Positions 21,991 to 33,200 of a stretch of DNA of 64,000 bases are shown piece by piece. The stretch is from NCBI GenBank assembly GCA_026214975.1, contig JAOBSW010000463.1:310001-374000 (forward strand), written 5' to 3'. The translations under genes and the position numbers were made by a program. Below the pieces are notes generated by a model. The model did no database searches. It was given only the letters and a program-made list of their open reading frames with translations, and had not been told where the DNA came from. The stretch comes from Gentiana macrophylla. Lineage: Eukaryota; Streptophyta; Magnoliopsida; Gentianales; Gentianaceae. Position 1 is the stretch's first letter. Each line of letters opens with the position of its first letter.

Positions 21991-23640
21991 TCTTTATATG
22001 TTCTTTGCTCAGGCAAAGATTCGGAAGTATTAGTCTCATTGCTTGGCTCACCATCCTTATTCTTTGTGACTTTCTCTTGCAGGGGATGGTGGAGTTACTT
22101 CTTTCCACTTCTTGTCATGATCGCATTCAAATCCTTAGGGTTCTTCTCGGTGTTGCTTGGCAACCCTCCAGGAGGTCTAGTTGAGACTTGCTCTCACTAG
22201 TTGTCCTACCAGTGCGTGAGATTTTGGACTAGAGCTTCTGGTTGGTTACTTTGGCATCTGTCTTACGACAATATTGGCTAAAGTTAGTGGCTAACTCGAC
22301 CATAGATTTTGAAAGTTGTCCCATATTATCGGTGGCGACATTACTCGGTTTTTCTATCGCAGACTTCCCAACCAAAAGTTTTAGTCTGCTGTGTGGTACA
22401 TAAGGGGTAGGTGGTTTAGGCCTTTCTCCTGCATTTATGTCACTATATCGGAATCCAGGATGGTTATGATTGGAGTGCAGTATCCTCCTCCGACATAATT
22501 GGCTTCTTCAAGATCAAAGCATTCTCACCTTGAGGTGCTACCTCGATTCAGCCCCTTCTCTACTCTTGTCATCCTCTCTTGCATCCCATCTACCTTATCA
22601 TTGATAAATGAAAGTTGTTCTAAGATTTTGGTAGATGCACTATCATCGAATATATCGTGCCATCTTCACAAAGTAGCTATGTCATTGCCTCCCATTGGCT
22701 ATTCATTGCTATTTGTTCCATCTTTCCTTGTGCCTCCTCGGGAGATAAAGAACAAACGCTCCATTCTTTGGAGGCGTCTACTACCCTAATTTTCTCAGTC
22801 TCTCTCAACCCATGGTAAAAGTTTGCATTAAAAGCCAAGAGAGATGTCATGATGAGGACACTTCCTCATAGCTTCCTTGAAACGCTCCCAAGCTTGATCA
22901 AAACTCTCCCAGGTTGTTGCTTAAATCCTAAGATGTCTTGGCGTAACTTAAAGGTTTTTCCCAAGGGAAATACTTATTCATGAAATTTTGCAACAATTGT
23001 TCCCAAGTAGTGATAGATCCAGCCTCTAAAGAGAGAAGCCATTGCTTAGCTTTATCTTTCAAAGTGAAAGGAAAAGCTTAAGGCGAATGTTCCCCTCCGG
23101 GATTAATTCTGGTTTCACTGTGCTAACGATTTCCAAGAAATTCGTCACGTGAACACCAGGATCCTCGGTTTTGGATTCCATGAAAAGTGGAATAGTTGGT
23201 CACCATTTGAATTACATTAGGCCTAGGGTGATAGACTTCGCGACATCTTGCGGTGCTACGATAGCGGGAATGAATTGTTCAATAGTGGGCGTTGCATAAC
23301 TTTGCAAAGTGCGCCTCGCTCCTTGGACTAGGGCTTGGTTCTCATTATTAACATTTGCATTCACATTATTGGCATTATTGATAACAGGATTAATAACAGG
23401 ATTAGGTACCTGGTTTGGATTGTTCTGAATGCCTTCCATTTCCGTTTCAGATTCGGAATGCTCAGAATGATCGGTTGTATGTCCTTCTCCCACTCCTTGC
23501 TCGCTTTCCTCAAGATTTGGATCCTCTTCTCCTTGCTTAGCCAGTTCCCTAGCTAACTTCCTATTCCTTCTCGCAAATTTTTCTATCTCAGGATTATAAG
23601 GTTCAAGCGGTTCCTTCGATTTCCGAGTAGCGTACTATAA
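21991..23640 (-). pseudogene. Element A gag
   Basis: Minus strand. The frame opens at about 23637 (KEPLEPYNPEIEKFARRN, just after a TTATAG that resembles a splice acceptor), then SESETEMEGIQNNPNQVPNP and an Asn-rich stretch, TPTIEQFIPAI (about 23255-23290), the retrotransposon Gag core AFPFTLKDKAKQWLLSLEAG (about 23015-23080) and FMNKYFPLGKTFKLRQDI (about 22930-22985), and a coiled C-terminal segment with EQLSFINDKVDGMQERMTRV (about 22555-22620). At least four frameshifts or stops. No zinc knuckle is evident, as is common in Athila-type Gags. Confidence 0.85.
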
Positions 23641-23958
23641 AATAATAAACAACAATAAAACAATTAATCACTAGTAAAGGCTAGGCCTTTAACTAACTAA
23701 ATAAAACAGACTCGAAATAAGTTGGAGAAAAGAAAAAGTAAATAAAACAGAAGCAGAATATTGTAAAAGCGACACGAATAATAAAGCAAAAGAAAACAAA
23801 TTCTCGGTCGACCGAGAGCGTGGTTCGATCGACCCAAGCGTTTTTTTTTTTTATTTTTTATTTATGACATCTGTTTAATATCTGAGACTCTTATTCACGA
23901 GAATATTTACGAATCGATTTCTAACAAAATAAGCTATATCTTAATTTAATGACTCGAG
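23641..23958 (-). other. Element A leader
   Basis: Untranslated leader between the primer site and gag. It contains a perfect 14-bp palindrome CTCGGTCGACCGAG (23803-23816) and a diverged copy (23822-23836), the same motif repeated in the LTR. A T-run lies at 23841-23866. Confidence 0.75.
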
Positions 23959-23975
23959 TCCCGGCAACGGCGCCA
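23959..23975 (-). promoter_or_regulatory. tRNA-Asp primer-binding site of element A
   Basis: The minus strand reads TGGCGCCGTTGCCGGGA, complementary to the 3' end of plant tRNA-Asp (which ends CCCCGGCAACGGCGCCA), with one difference at the end. It is six bases from the 5' LTR. Confidence 0.9.
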
Positions 23976-23981
23976 AAAACT

Positions 23982-25571
23982 TGATGGAGGTCAAGTTAAA
24001 TTATTAACTCGAGACCTACTAACCCACTAGCAAGAAAACTAGGTTCAATTGTAGTATAGCCAGATTGCAGTCGAGGTCGATCCCACAGAGACTCGGCACA
24101 AATAAAACACAACTTACTTTATCGGACTTGAATTGAAAGGCGGCGGTCTCACGACCAACTAAATGTTGTAAATAAAATAGCGACAACCACAAGACACAAA
24201 ATACCACAAAGACAAATCAAAGACTACTAAAACACGGATAATACGGTTGATATTATCTAGACAAATAGTATTGATTACGCTAGTAGATCATAACTCCCCC
24301 ATGTGAATTAGGTTGATAACGAGACAAAACAAGCGTTCAAGATTAATTATTATGACTACGGGAGTCATCCCTAAGGTAGATTTAGCTCGGTTAGGCCATC
24401 TAAATCATCGTGCCTCCATTACGTGACTTCGCTTTTAATGCCTCCATCTCATATAACCCGACACAATTATGTAACTAGGGATGCCGGTATAAACCGTAAC
24501 CTCATCTAAGCAACATTCCTATGGTTGGCGTGCTTCTTAGATGCCGATTCAATCTATATCCTAAGTAACAATCACTTTTTGAGTTTCATGTTAAATTATG
24601 ATGACGAATAATTAAGTTGATCAGGTTTAATTGCTCGTTTAAATTCCAAATCAGAGAATCTGACGTAGTCGAAGCCGATCATGATATTGCCCTACACCTT
24701 ACCACACTCGGTCGACCGAATGACAGCACTCGGGCGACCGAGTGACACGTCTAGGTCGACCGAACACAGTTCTGTGCCGGAACAAATCATGATTACTTCT
24801 TAACGTTTCTAACCTAAGCACATGGGTTCGTAAATAAATCTACATCACGCAATCAATACAAATAAAACTACTCCATAATAAAATATATCAGATCTACAAA
24901 TAAAGATTGCATAATTGAATAGTCATACCCTCGAAGACGAGAGTGACTCCCACTCTTTAATGCGCTCCCTAATCGGAGAATCCGGCGAATCCACAATGTT
25001 ACGAACATAAAGAAAAGAAAAGAAAACTAAAACTTAAATTGCATAAATTGTTTTGTGTTGTAGTGGTGTGTCTTCTCAATTTCGTAGCTGCTGTTTATAT
25101 AGGAGTTGTAGCCGACATAGGGAGAATCCAGAAGATTGACACGCATTTATCACCTTAGGCTTGGGTGACCGAACCGTTACGCTCGGTCGACCGAATGGCA
25201 TCTTTCGATCGACCGAGCCACCTTCTCTGGCGTTTTCAATTTGGCTCCGTCTGACTTTTCCCCACTTCACTCGTTTGTGCCGATCTGATTAATCTTTTCT
25301 TCAATGCTCCGATTTTCTTCTCTTTTATCTTGAGATCTCCTGATTGTGTGATAATTATCTTCCCGATTTATCATGATCTGCAAAATCAGCATTTATCACA
25401 CAATTAATTGCTCTTTTATAATAAAAACAGCTAAATACCAATTATCATATTAATAATCACTTATCATTAAATAATAAATATAAACACGTGATTAAATATG
25501 AAATATATATAATTAACTCCGATTTAAGGTTATAATTGATGACATAAATAGGTATATTTTAACCGTCATCA
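23982..25571 (-). repeat. 5' LTR of element A
   Basis: It drives transcription leftward. TATA box (minus CTATATAAAC) at about 25091-25101. Upstream of it lies a cluster of GGTCGACC-type motifs: 25164-25174, 25182-25195 and 25204-25217. Downstream, in R/U5, is a second cluster at 24707-24765. The U5 box is at 24051-24086. The U3 end, about 25330-25571, is AT-rich and aligns with the U3 end of element C. Confidence 0.93.
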
Positions 25572-28330
25572 CTCATCCATTAGCTTTTTATTGATTTCTG
25601 CTTGCTGTTCTAAGGCAGATTTATACTCCATTGCCATGCGATAACTGACACCACGGCTAGGGAAACTATCCCATAGATCTGATGGGGCAACACCTCCTCC
25701 CATCATACGCACTCGACCGTTTCCATCTTTCCCTATGACTTGTGCAAACACATCATCCGGAGCGATTTCATCATGAAAACCGGCAGGAAGTTGACTAGTC
25801 CTCTCATCCATCGCAGCCTGAAATCAATATGAACAAGAATAACCACTCATGGTAACAAAGCATATAAAAAAGTGTTATTTGGTATAAGATACTAGATAAA
25901 TTACCACAACATCTGCAACGTCGCTGCTTTTTGCATTTTGGTTTTTATCAAGATAACATGCTTTGAACAAGCGCACACGGGTAGGAGGCCCTACATCCTT
26001 TTCATCATCCTTCTACACAACAATTACATATATACCTCCATTTAATAAAACATGTTTAATTCCATGAAGTAAATATGATCCAAAAACAGTGAATAAAGAG
26101 AGAACCAATACCGTAACATCGTAAACTTGAGCAAAGGATTTTTTTTCTGTCCCTATGATTCATTGTTTTTTCTCGCCGAACTCTCTTATTCTTCTTGCTC
26201 ATGCGCTGTAATAAAAAGATAACAAGGAAGACAAGTAAGATCGCAGGTTCAAAATGAACATAGACAACTATTCTACTTCATCAAGAAGTATCCAAACATC
26301 ATAAATGATGGAAAACTAATAAAAAAGCAAGACAAGCTGCAATGAATGTCCACATCATAAATGATGTCAGTCTAAACAGCTATACAGGCCCAGATGTCAA
26401 AACACCCCAAAAAAATATGCATTTATGAATCAGAACAAGACAAGCTGCAATGAATGTCCAAACATCATAAATGATGTCAGTCTAAACAGCTACTTCATCA
26501 AGAAGTATTCTAGTACATGACTTGGACTAAATGCAAACATGATGCAAACAGAGATACAGAATTGATCTAAACAAGATTAGGACTTTAACTATGAGCCAAG
26601 GATCATTACAAGATGCATATGCAAACCTGAACCTATGCAGGAACTGGACTAAATGCAGACAAACAAGACCATGGCTGTTCAACTTACAGAATTTAACTAT
26701 GAGCCAACTAATAAATAACAAGCAAGAATACGAGACGAAATTAGGCATCTTGACAGTCCTAAGAATGAACAATGCATTGTTCTTTCTCACCTTCGCTTCA
26801 TCAGTTCTCCAATAAGCAGTTATTTCTTTCCATTGTTCTTTAACCACCCTTGAGTCCTTCATTTGGACTTGACAGTCCATTGGAGTATTTTCCTTGTAAT
26901 AGCGTGCTTTCAAATAGGCTTTCCAGTTTTTCCATCTTCGTCCAATTGCCTTCGAAATCCAATATTGCATACCAGGCGGCACCTCAAATTTTTCCTTAGA
27001 ATCAAAATAAAACACAACATTAGTTTATAAAAAAAATCTAAAAGATTTTTTAGACTAATTTATTTGAAGCATACTTACCTTCACAATAGCAACCATGTGA
27101 ATTTTCTTATCCAATGGCATATGATGCCAAGACTTGAAGTGTATAGGGGCAAATTGTCCATTCCTAGCAACACACCCAATGAATTCAACAAACGTGGTCT
27201 TTGTAGGTCCTATAGGTTGACTTAACGCATTTGTTAATATCTTCACTTTCGGATGTCCTCGAGGTAGGCCCCACATCTTTACCATCAATGTGGGACCTCG
27301 AACTTTTTTATTAAATGAGGGGGACTCCATATTTTTCCCTCCTAGCAGCATGCAAAATAAATTAATAAAAAAATGAATGTCTTTCTTTGTAGTTTGAAGA
27401 ATTAAACATGGAATAACAAAGAACTTTATGAAACTAAACTAAATTGGAAAGCAGATTACCAGTTTGTTCAATTTGTGTAAGTTCTTCCTCATCTTCAATG
27501 GCATTTGTTCTTCTACCTAAATAAATAAAGTGGAGAATCTCAGAACAAGACTTGGAACAAATAAGACTATTATTAAACATAAGGTGTTATTATTAGAAAG
27601 ACCATACCTTCCTCCCGTGGAGCATATCTTCTACTAGTAGAAACAATAGTTGGCTGTGAAAATTGATGCTGCTCGTTTCCTTCCTCATCCTCATCCTCAT
27701 CCTCATCCCTAACTTGGAATGTTGTTTTCAGCCTTTTCTTTTGCGTGGTAGTTATTCCTGCATTTATTCTAAAGAATTAATTCAAACTTGACAGAAGTTA
27801 TTGACAAGGAAATTAAGCAAGCTTCACTGATAGGTGTATAGAAATTAAGCAAACTTATGAATCAACTAATGTTGGTCCATTACCTACAGCAGATCGATGT
27901 TGATCGTTTCCTTCCTCATCCACATCCCTAAGCTGGAATGTTTTTTTCAGCCTTTTCTTTTGTGTAGTACCCATTCCTGCATTTAAAATTATATCGGGCC
28001 AATACGAACGTGATATGCATATACAAATACATTATATCAGACAGAAAATGAGTTAAAACTGTCATTTTATTAGCATCGTCATCAATATTGGACACCAAAA
28101 AAGACGGAAAAGAAAAACTACAAATGCTCTGCTATTACCATCAAATGAAACTCAAGAAAAAGACGTATCAATAAAAAGATGTATCAAGCTGGTAATAATC
28201 AACCCCAGACCTCATAGACCATGGTAATCATCCATATCAACAAGTGATGCAAAGCCAGATGGTAACATACCTTGATCATCCCTAAGATGATATTTTTTTT
28301 AGCCTTTTAACTTGTGTATGAGCCATTCCT
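25572..28330 (-). pseudogene. CACTA Ptta/En/Spm-type protein, central and N-terminal exons
   Basis: Minus-strand exons of a plant CACTA protein (Transposase_24 type). From 5': acidic/basic exons at about 27975-27890 (TQKKRLKKTFQLRDVDEEG) and 27760-27610 (RDEDEDEDEEGNEQHQF); 27351-27080 (RGPTLMVKMWGLPRG; GQFAPIHFKSWHHMPLDKK); 27015-26785 (KFEVPPGMQYWISKAIGRRW; KEQWKEITAYWRTDEAK); 26205-26115 (KNKRVRREK; SFAQVYDV after an apparent T-run frameshift); 26012-25905 (VGPPTRVRLFKACYLDKN); 25811-25572 (ELPAGFHDE-like start; GRVRMMGGGVAPSDLW). It continues beyond element A at 14935. Exon borders are approximate. In En/Spm the accessory protein binds subterminal repeats. Confidence 0.8.
26276..26515. 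repeat. Tandem duplication in a CACTA intron
   Basis: Two copies of a roughly 105-bp unit containing AAGACAAGCTGCAATGAATG, CATCATAAATGATG and AGTCTAAACAGCTA (about 26328-26388 and 26436-26496), flanked by repeated CTTCATCAAGAAGTAT (26277 and 26496). CATCATAAATGATG is itself palindromic. Confidence 0.75.
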
Positions 28331-28466
28331 GCATTAACCAAATCTGAAAACAGAAACATGGATTACTATACAAACTTCAGTCAATGGTCTCAATCAAAAC
28401 ATCATTCAATTGGAAAATGAGAAGTAAAACAAATGGTTTAAAATAATTTATGAGCAGGTATGGGTA

Positions 28467-30241
28467 TGTTCGCGAAAATCACAACTACACTAGCAAGCGG
28501 ACTAGGTCAACTGTAGTATAGCTCAATTCGTGAGCAAGGTCGATCCCACAGGGACTTGTTCGATAATTATGCAAACTTAGTTATCAAATTCAAGATTACG
28601 GGTGGTTTGTGGTCTTTGACCAAAATAAACGCGGAAAATTAGGTAAAAAGAACGGTTTATCAAATCAAGACGAGTTTTAACCACTTTTAAGAAAGTAGAT
28701 CGAACCGAACTAGTTAATTATTCCCTAATCGTTTCCTATATTGATTCATACACTTTTGTCATTAAAGTTCCAAGAATCGAATCAATTATTGGTGTATTTT
28801 CCTAAAGTAGTTCATAGATCGTGCGCGGACTCTAGAACCCTATGAATAGCTAAACGTCTACCGTGCGCGGGCTAGAACAATATTAACTAAACACGAATTA
28901 AGAACTAGAAAATACCGATAATAATTATCGTAAACCTCGCTCACGTAACTACCGTGCACGGGCTAGTTAACTAATAACGATCTAATCGTTTCTTGTCCAA
29001 TTACTCTTTTCAACCTTAGTTCTTTCAAGAATAATTTACGAAAACATGCAAAGAGTTGATCAAGTTCTAAACATGCAAGTTAAAGCGAAACAATAGAAAT
29101 AATCAAAACAATTCAGTATCGGGAAACTAAATCGTTAAGGCTTTTCTCCAATATAGACCGTTGGGTACTCTTCCAAAACAAAGTCTTTTCCCCGAGACCG
29201 GGCGTTTCTCGTGTATGAATCAATATAAATCACGATTAGGTGCAAATTAAAATCGTTCAATTTGATCTACAACTAATTTAACCTAACATGCTTGTAACAA
29301 GGATAATCATCACAAATTAAGTCAAACATAGAAGAAAGAATCGACATGATTACCTGGAAACACGAGATCAATCTTCTAGCTATTTCCTCCGCAATGAATC
29401 ACCAATCGAACGAACATGCAAAAGCTAAACTACTCTCAAATAATGAAGAAAACAAGAACTTATATTGATAATACTTTAAGTAAATTGTCTGCTCTCAAAA
29501 TCGTGCATATTCTGATGTATTACATCTTATTTATAGTAAACAAACCGACCTAGGGCTAAAAAGGGTAAATCTGTAAGTTTTAGGGTTAAGTCGGCTCGCT
29601 TAACCGACAATGGCCCTCGGTTCAGCGTGCTCGGTGATCTGGACATGTCCGACACGTCTTGGGCTTATGCGGGACATGTCCTGAACACATGGGCATTGTA
29701 TACCATAGATCTTTCTCGGTTCGGCGTCTTTGGTTGTCCTGTGGGCTTGTCTAGAACGTGTCCTGAGTGATCCCGAGCATTCCTTGGGCACTGGGTCGCT
29801 TTACCGAGAATCAAGCTCGGTTCGGCGTCTAGCCTTTTCCTGGGCTTGTCCAAGACTCGATCCTGGACATGTGCAGGGCATCCTGGCCTTGTCCTGGGCA
29901 TGTCCTGGCCTTGTCTGGGCATGTCCTGGCCTTGTCTGGGCATGTCCCGTAGCTCGACTTGGTTCTCCTCCGGTTCGATCTTGATCTTTCTACATGTCTC
30001 GGCCCAAATCCACTTTGCCTCAAGTTAGTCCACCGATTATTCCTACAAAGAATCATAAAGCGTGTAGTAATACAATTCGGTAAAGAAATGAGATAAAAAT
30101 ACGAAATAGTCACGATAAAAGCTATACGCAACTTCCAATCAAATTAAGCACTTTTACGTATAGTTTATCATGAATTAATCTTGTTTAAGTCCAATTTCGG
30201 GGTAAGCGATATAGAAAATGTCATAAAGTTGATTCGCATCA
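28467..30241 (-). repeat. 3' LTR of element B
   Basis: Bounded by TGTTCGCG and GATTCGCATCA. Contains GTGCGCGG/GTGCACGGGCTAG repeats (28816-28975), a TATA-type box TTATTTATAG (about 29526), CTCGGTTCGGCGTC motifs (29717 and 29818 regions) and a three-unit minisatellite at 29882-29949. U5 box at 28513-28554. Confidence 0.93.
29882..29949. repeat. 22-bp minisatellite in the B 3' LTR (3 units)
   Basis: Three tandem copies of CTGGCCTTGTCYTGGGCATGTC, with the second and third shortened by one base. The other LTR has four units (44721-44810), so the array has changed length since insertion or in one LTR copy. Confidence 0.85.
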
Positions 30242-30260
30242 ACTACCCCCACTTAATCTT
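30242..30260 (-). promoter_or_regulatory. Polypurine tract of element B
   Basis: The minus strand reads AAGATTAAGTGGGGGTAGT immediately upstream of the 3' LTR. Confidence 0.8.
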
Positions 30261-31811
30261 TGATCGTCCCGAGCAAACATCACATTGAAAAGTACTTCTC
30301 GAAAAGTCTTACACGCCGAATAGTACATACTTAAATCGAGATACAAACATAAGATGTGAATCAACTTTAATCCATAAGCAAGTCATTAAGCATCCCTATA
30401 TCAAGAAACCGATGTGCGTGTGTGCATAACTCGTCATGTCGTTGTGATTCATAAAAAGATTCTTATTATACAAGCCTCATGTCTCAACTTATCTCCCAAA
30501 CACTCGGTCTTCTTCTCGGAAACTCAAGGTTACAGGAAATGAGCACTATTCGTTGTTGGTCGGAAGGATTCGGAAACCGAGCGCATTGCCCAATTTCTTT
30601 ATTTATTTATTTTTTTTTTGTTTTTGTTTTTTTTTTTTTTTTTTGTGTTTTTTTTTTTTGAAGGGTCATGCAACTGACGACGTGAGGATCATGCAATGGT
30701 GGGTGCCTAGCAAGCCCTCTCATCAAAATGTCACACAACCCTTTTTTTTTTTTCCTTTTTTCCACCTTTTTTTTTGATTTTTTTTTTTTTTTTTTTTTTT
30801 TTTTCTGCGAATCCTTATTATTTTTTCCCCTTAACCAACGCCAAACCATGCGTTGATTTCCTTTCACCGAGTAAAAAGAGAATAAAACGAGTCAAAGATC
30901 GACACGTATGTTGACACTAAACTCGCATAATCCTTCATCTAATCATGAAACAACTGCAGTCAAAGTCATACGTGCTTCAATTTTGTTCATAATCGATTTC
31001 ATGACATGAAAAACGCTTAATAAAGTGCTACTTCATGAATCAAAACACATGATACAATCGATCTTTCATTTTGTTTGTACTAACTCGGGTGTAAAAGGTG
31101 TCGAGGTTCCACTTTCAACACAATACATGCACCGGAATTCACAAAAATCAAGTGGTAAAATTATAACTACTTTACTCAAGCAAGCGTACCCTACCCCCCA
31201 CTTAAGAACACACAATGTCCTCAATGTGAAAGAAAAATTAAATGAAAGTCAAGACACTTAGCTTTGGTAAAGGTGGTGGAGCAAAAACCCGAACGCGAAG
31301 CAAATCCGAGCGTGAAACAATAATACTAAACCAAGAGATCCATCGAAATTCCAAAATGAGCCAAGAGCTACCAAAAACCAAGTCTAACACACTCCAAGAA
31401 ACATTAGTGCAACACGGGACATAACACCCGTACTAGAAAAACAATGTCATAATACCGGCAGTAAGGCGACACAATAAAATATTGAATGAAAAATTAAAGT
31501 GCACCGAACAAGATTAAGCCAATAGATATTTCATTGCAATTCACCCCAAAATCTGACAGACAAACCCGACTCAATAAATAAAGAAATAAAATAAAAATGA
31601 ACAGAAAAATCGAATGACTCAACAACGATTAAACTATCGTATAGAGTAAAAAAAAACTCGCACATCCATTGCTCAAAAGCTTTTGGAACACGGCGATAAA
31701 AAAACCTCCACACAATAAAATAATCGTGACTCAATCTAAGAGTTCATAGACACAATGACTCGATCTAACTACGAGAAAAGAAAAAAAAATCAAAAAAAAA
31801 AAAAAAAGGAT
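30261..31811 (-). other. Element B 3' non-coding spacer with poly(T)/poly(A) runs
   Basis: No recognised coding sequence. Long T-rich runs at 30606-30660 and 30740-30806 and A-runs near 31786-31807 give spurious Phe- or Lys-rich reading frames. Phrases such as CACTTAAGAACACACAATGTCCTCAATG (about 31198-31225) parallel the CACTTAAACATGGCATTGTCCTCAATGA of A and C, showing distant kinship of the spacers. Confidence 0.65.
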
Positions 31812-32235
31812 CTAAGAAGTAGTTATGAGTTTAAGGTCGTCAGCTCGACCGTATAACCACTCGTGTCTAAACAGGGTCGTCAAAGTATAGGACCTCCCGA
31901 TCGTCGAGTTAACACCCGTATAATGCTTCAACCGGCGGTCATTGACCATCAAGGTCTTATCATTACCTAGACGTTTCACTCCCACGGTTCCCGAAGGATC
32001 TACCTTAACTACGACGTAAGGGCCACTCCATCTCGACCTCAACTTACCCGGAAATAACCTCCATTGCGAATCATAAAGAAGTACCTTGTCATTGACTTCA
32101 AACTTACGATGTAAGATCTTTTTGTTGTGAATCCTCTTGGTACATCCTTTATATAGCCGCAAACTCTGAAATGCACTCATCATACAACATGTCTCTACGG
32201 GCTCGCTAGGGTACTTCATGGCCTTAAACACATTA
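31812..32235 (-). pseudogene. Element B integrase C-terminal domain remnant
   Basis: The minus strand reads YKGCTKRIHNKKILHRKFEV, VNDKVLLYDSQWRLFPGKL, SRWSGPYVVVKVDPSGTVGV: the C-terminal domain that follows the catalytic core in gypsy integrases. Directly upstream it is fused to FKAMKYPSEPVETC, the linker that normally follows the protease. Thus the RT, RNase H and integrase core have been removed by an internal deletion. The upstream end lies at the copia Q border. Confidence 0.85.
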
Positions 32236-32614
32236 TGAAGAGAGTTTGAGAATGTGATAAACACAAGAGTAAACTTCAACTTAGTTTATTCATTGAGTAA
32301 AAAGATGTATAAATAGATACAATTGAGATAGAGAGACTAGCTAGCTAGCTTGGGCGGCCACTTGAGTATGTAGATGTGGGCGGCAAGCATGCAAAAGTAA
32401 AAAGTAAAAGTTATGTCTATGACATAAAGTGAACTAGAGTTTGACATATTAATTGTTTATATGACTCACAATTAATATGTCTTTTACAATTAATTTTACA
32501 ATTAAATAAGGTGTACAAAAATATTATGCACGAGAATCCAAAGGCTCGACCAATCTCAACAGAGCACTGTGAAGCCTCAGCAGATGAGTCTATCCTGAGA
32601 GTAATATTTCCACA
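32236..32614 (-). repeat. 3' LTR of copia Q
   Basis: In element sense it starts TGTGGAAATATTAC right after a TTTTGAGGGG polypurine tract (32615-32624) and ends ...CTCTCTTCA. It contains a TATTTATACATC box at about 32305-32316 and a (GCTA)n stretch at 32338-32351. No partner LTR exists to confirm the ends. Confidence 0.6.
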
Positions 32615-32639
32615 CCCCTCAAAAGCCAGATTTGTATAT

Positions 32640-33200
32640 GTTGATGCAACCAAGTTTGCTACTTAGTCTCTTTGAACATAAGAGGTGAAATAGCCTTGGT
32701 AAGAATATCGGCATTACGATCTGTGAGGGGAACATCTTGGAGTTGAATAATCTTGGCATCAATCTTCTTCGCCGAGAAAGTGTACGCCAATGTCCACATG
32801 CTTGGTTTTATCATGATGGACTGGATCTTACCGCCATGCATATATCAATTATTATCACAACAGTGAGTGTGATAGGTTGCCGTCTGATTCTTTGAAGTTG
32901 ATCCGGTACCCTTTTAGCCATAGAGCTTCCACAAATGCCAAGTACAAGTGCCCTTAGTTCGAGACCTTGCAGATCGCCCGACACAAGTGTAGGTTGTTTC
33001 TTGCTCTCCAAGTAACGTGGTTCCCAGTATATATGAGCAATAGCCTGTGGTAGACCTCTATCAATGTGACATCCGGCCCAATCGACATCGGTGTAGACTT
33101 GATTGATCTATCAAGAGACTTGGTAGAAGTGCCAGGCCTTGGCCAGGAGTGGATTTTAAATACCTCAGTATCCTATTCATCGCATCCCAATGTTGCTTTC
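32640..33200 (-). pseudogene. Copia Q RNase H
   Basis: Minus strand: SKKQPTLVSGDLQGLELRAL (about 32950-33005), where copia elements have S-T-x-E-A-E/L; LGICGSSMAKRVPDQLQ; and EKIDAKIIQLQDVPL-like with NADILTKAISPLMF (about 32670-32790). Broken by several frameshifts. Confidence 0.75.

Larger units (their letters stand above)
14936..25571 (-). mobile_element. Athila-like Ty3/gypsy retrotransposon A, 10.6 kb
   Basis: Complete element on the minus strand: LTRs of 1594 bp (14936-16529) and 1590 bp (23982-25571), perfect 5-bp target duplication CTCAT (14931-14935, 25572-25576), tRNA-Asp primer site, gag, protease, RT, RNase H, integrase and a long 3' non-coding spacer. The RT text (FYCFLDGYSGYYQI, FMDDF in place of YVDD) and the primer choice point to the Athila branch of non-chromovirus gypsy elements. 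All ORFs carry frameshifts. Inserted in a CACTA exon. Confidence 0.93.

Noticed and set aside
29882..29949. CRISPR-like spacing of repeats
   Set aside because: Direct tandem minisatellite without spacers, in a plant LTR.
29665..30131. Repetitive minus-strand frames with PRQGQDM-type repeats (also 44511-45000)
   Set aside because: They translate the 22-bp LTR minisatellite; no start context or conservation between the two LTR copies.
30553..30867. Phe-rich (plus) and Lys-rich (minus) open frames
   Set aside because: They are translations of poly(T)/poly(A) runs in the non-coding spacer of element B.
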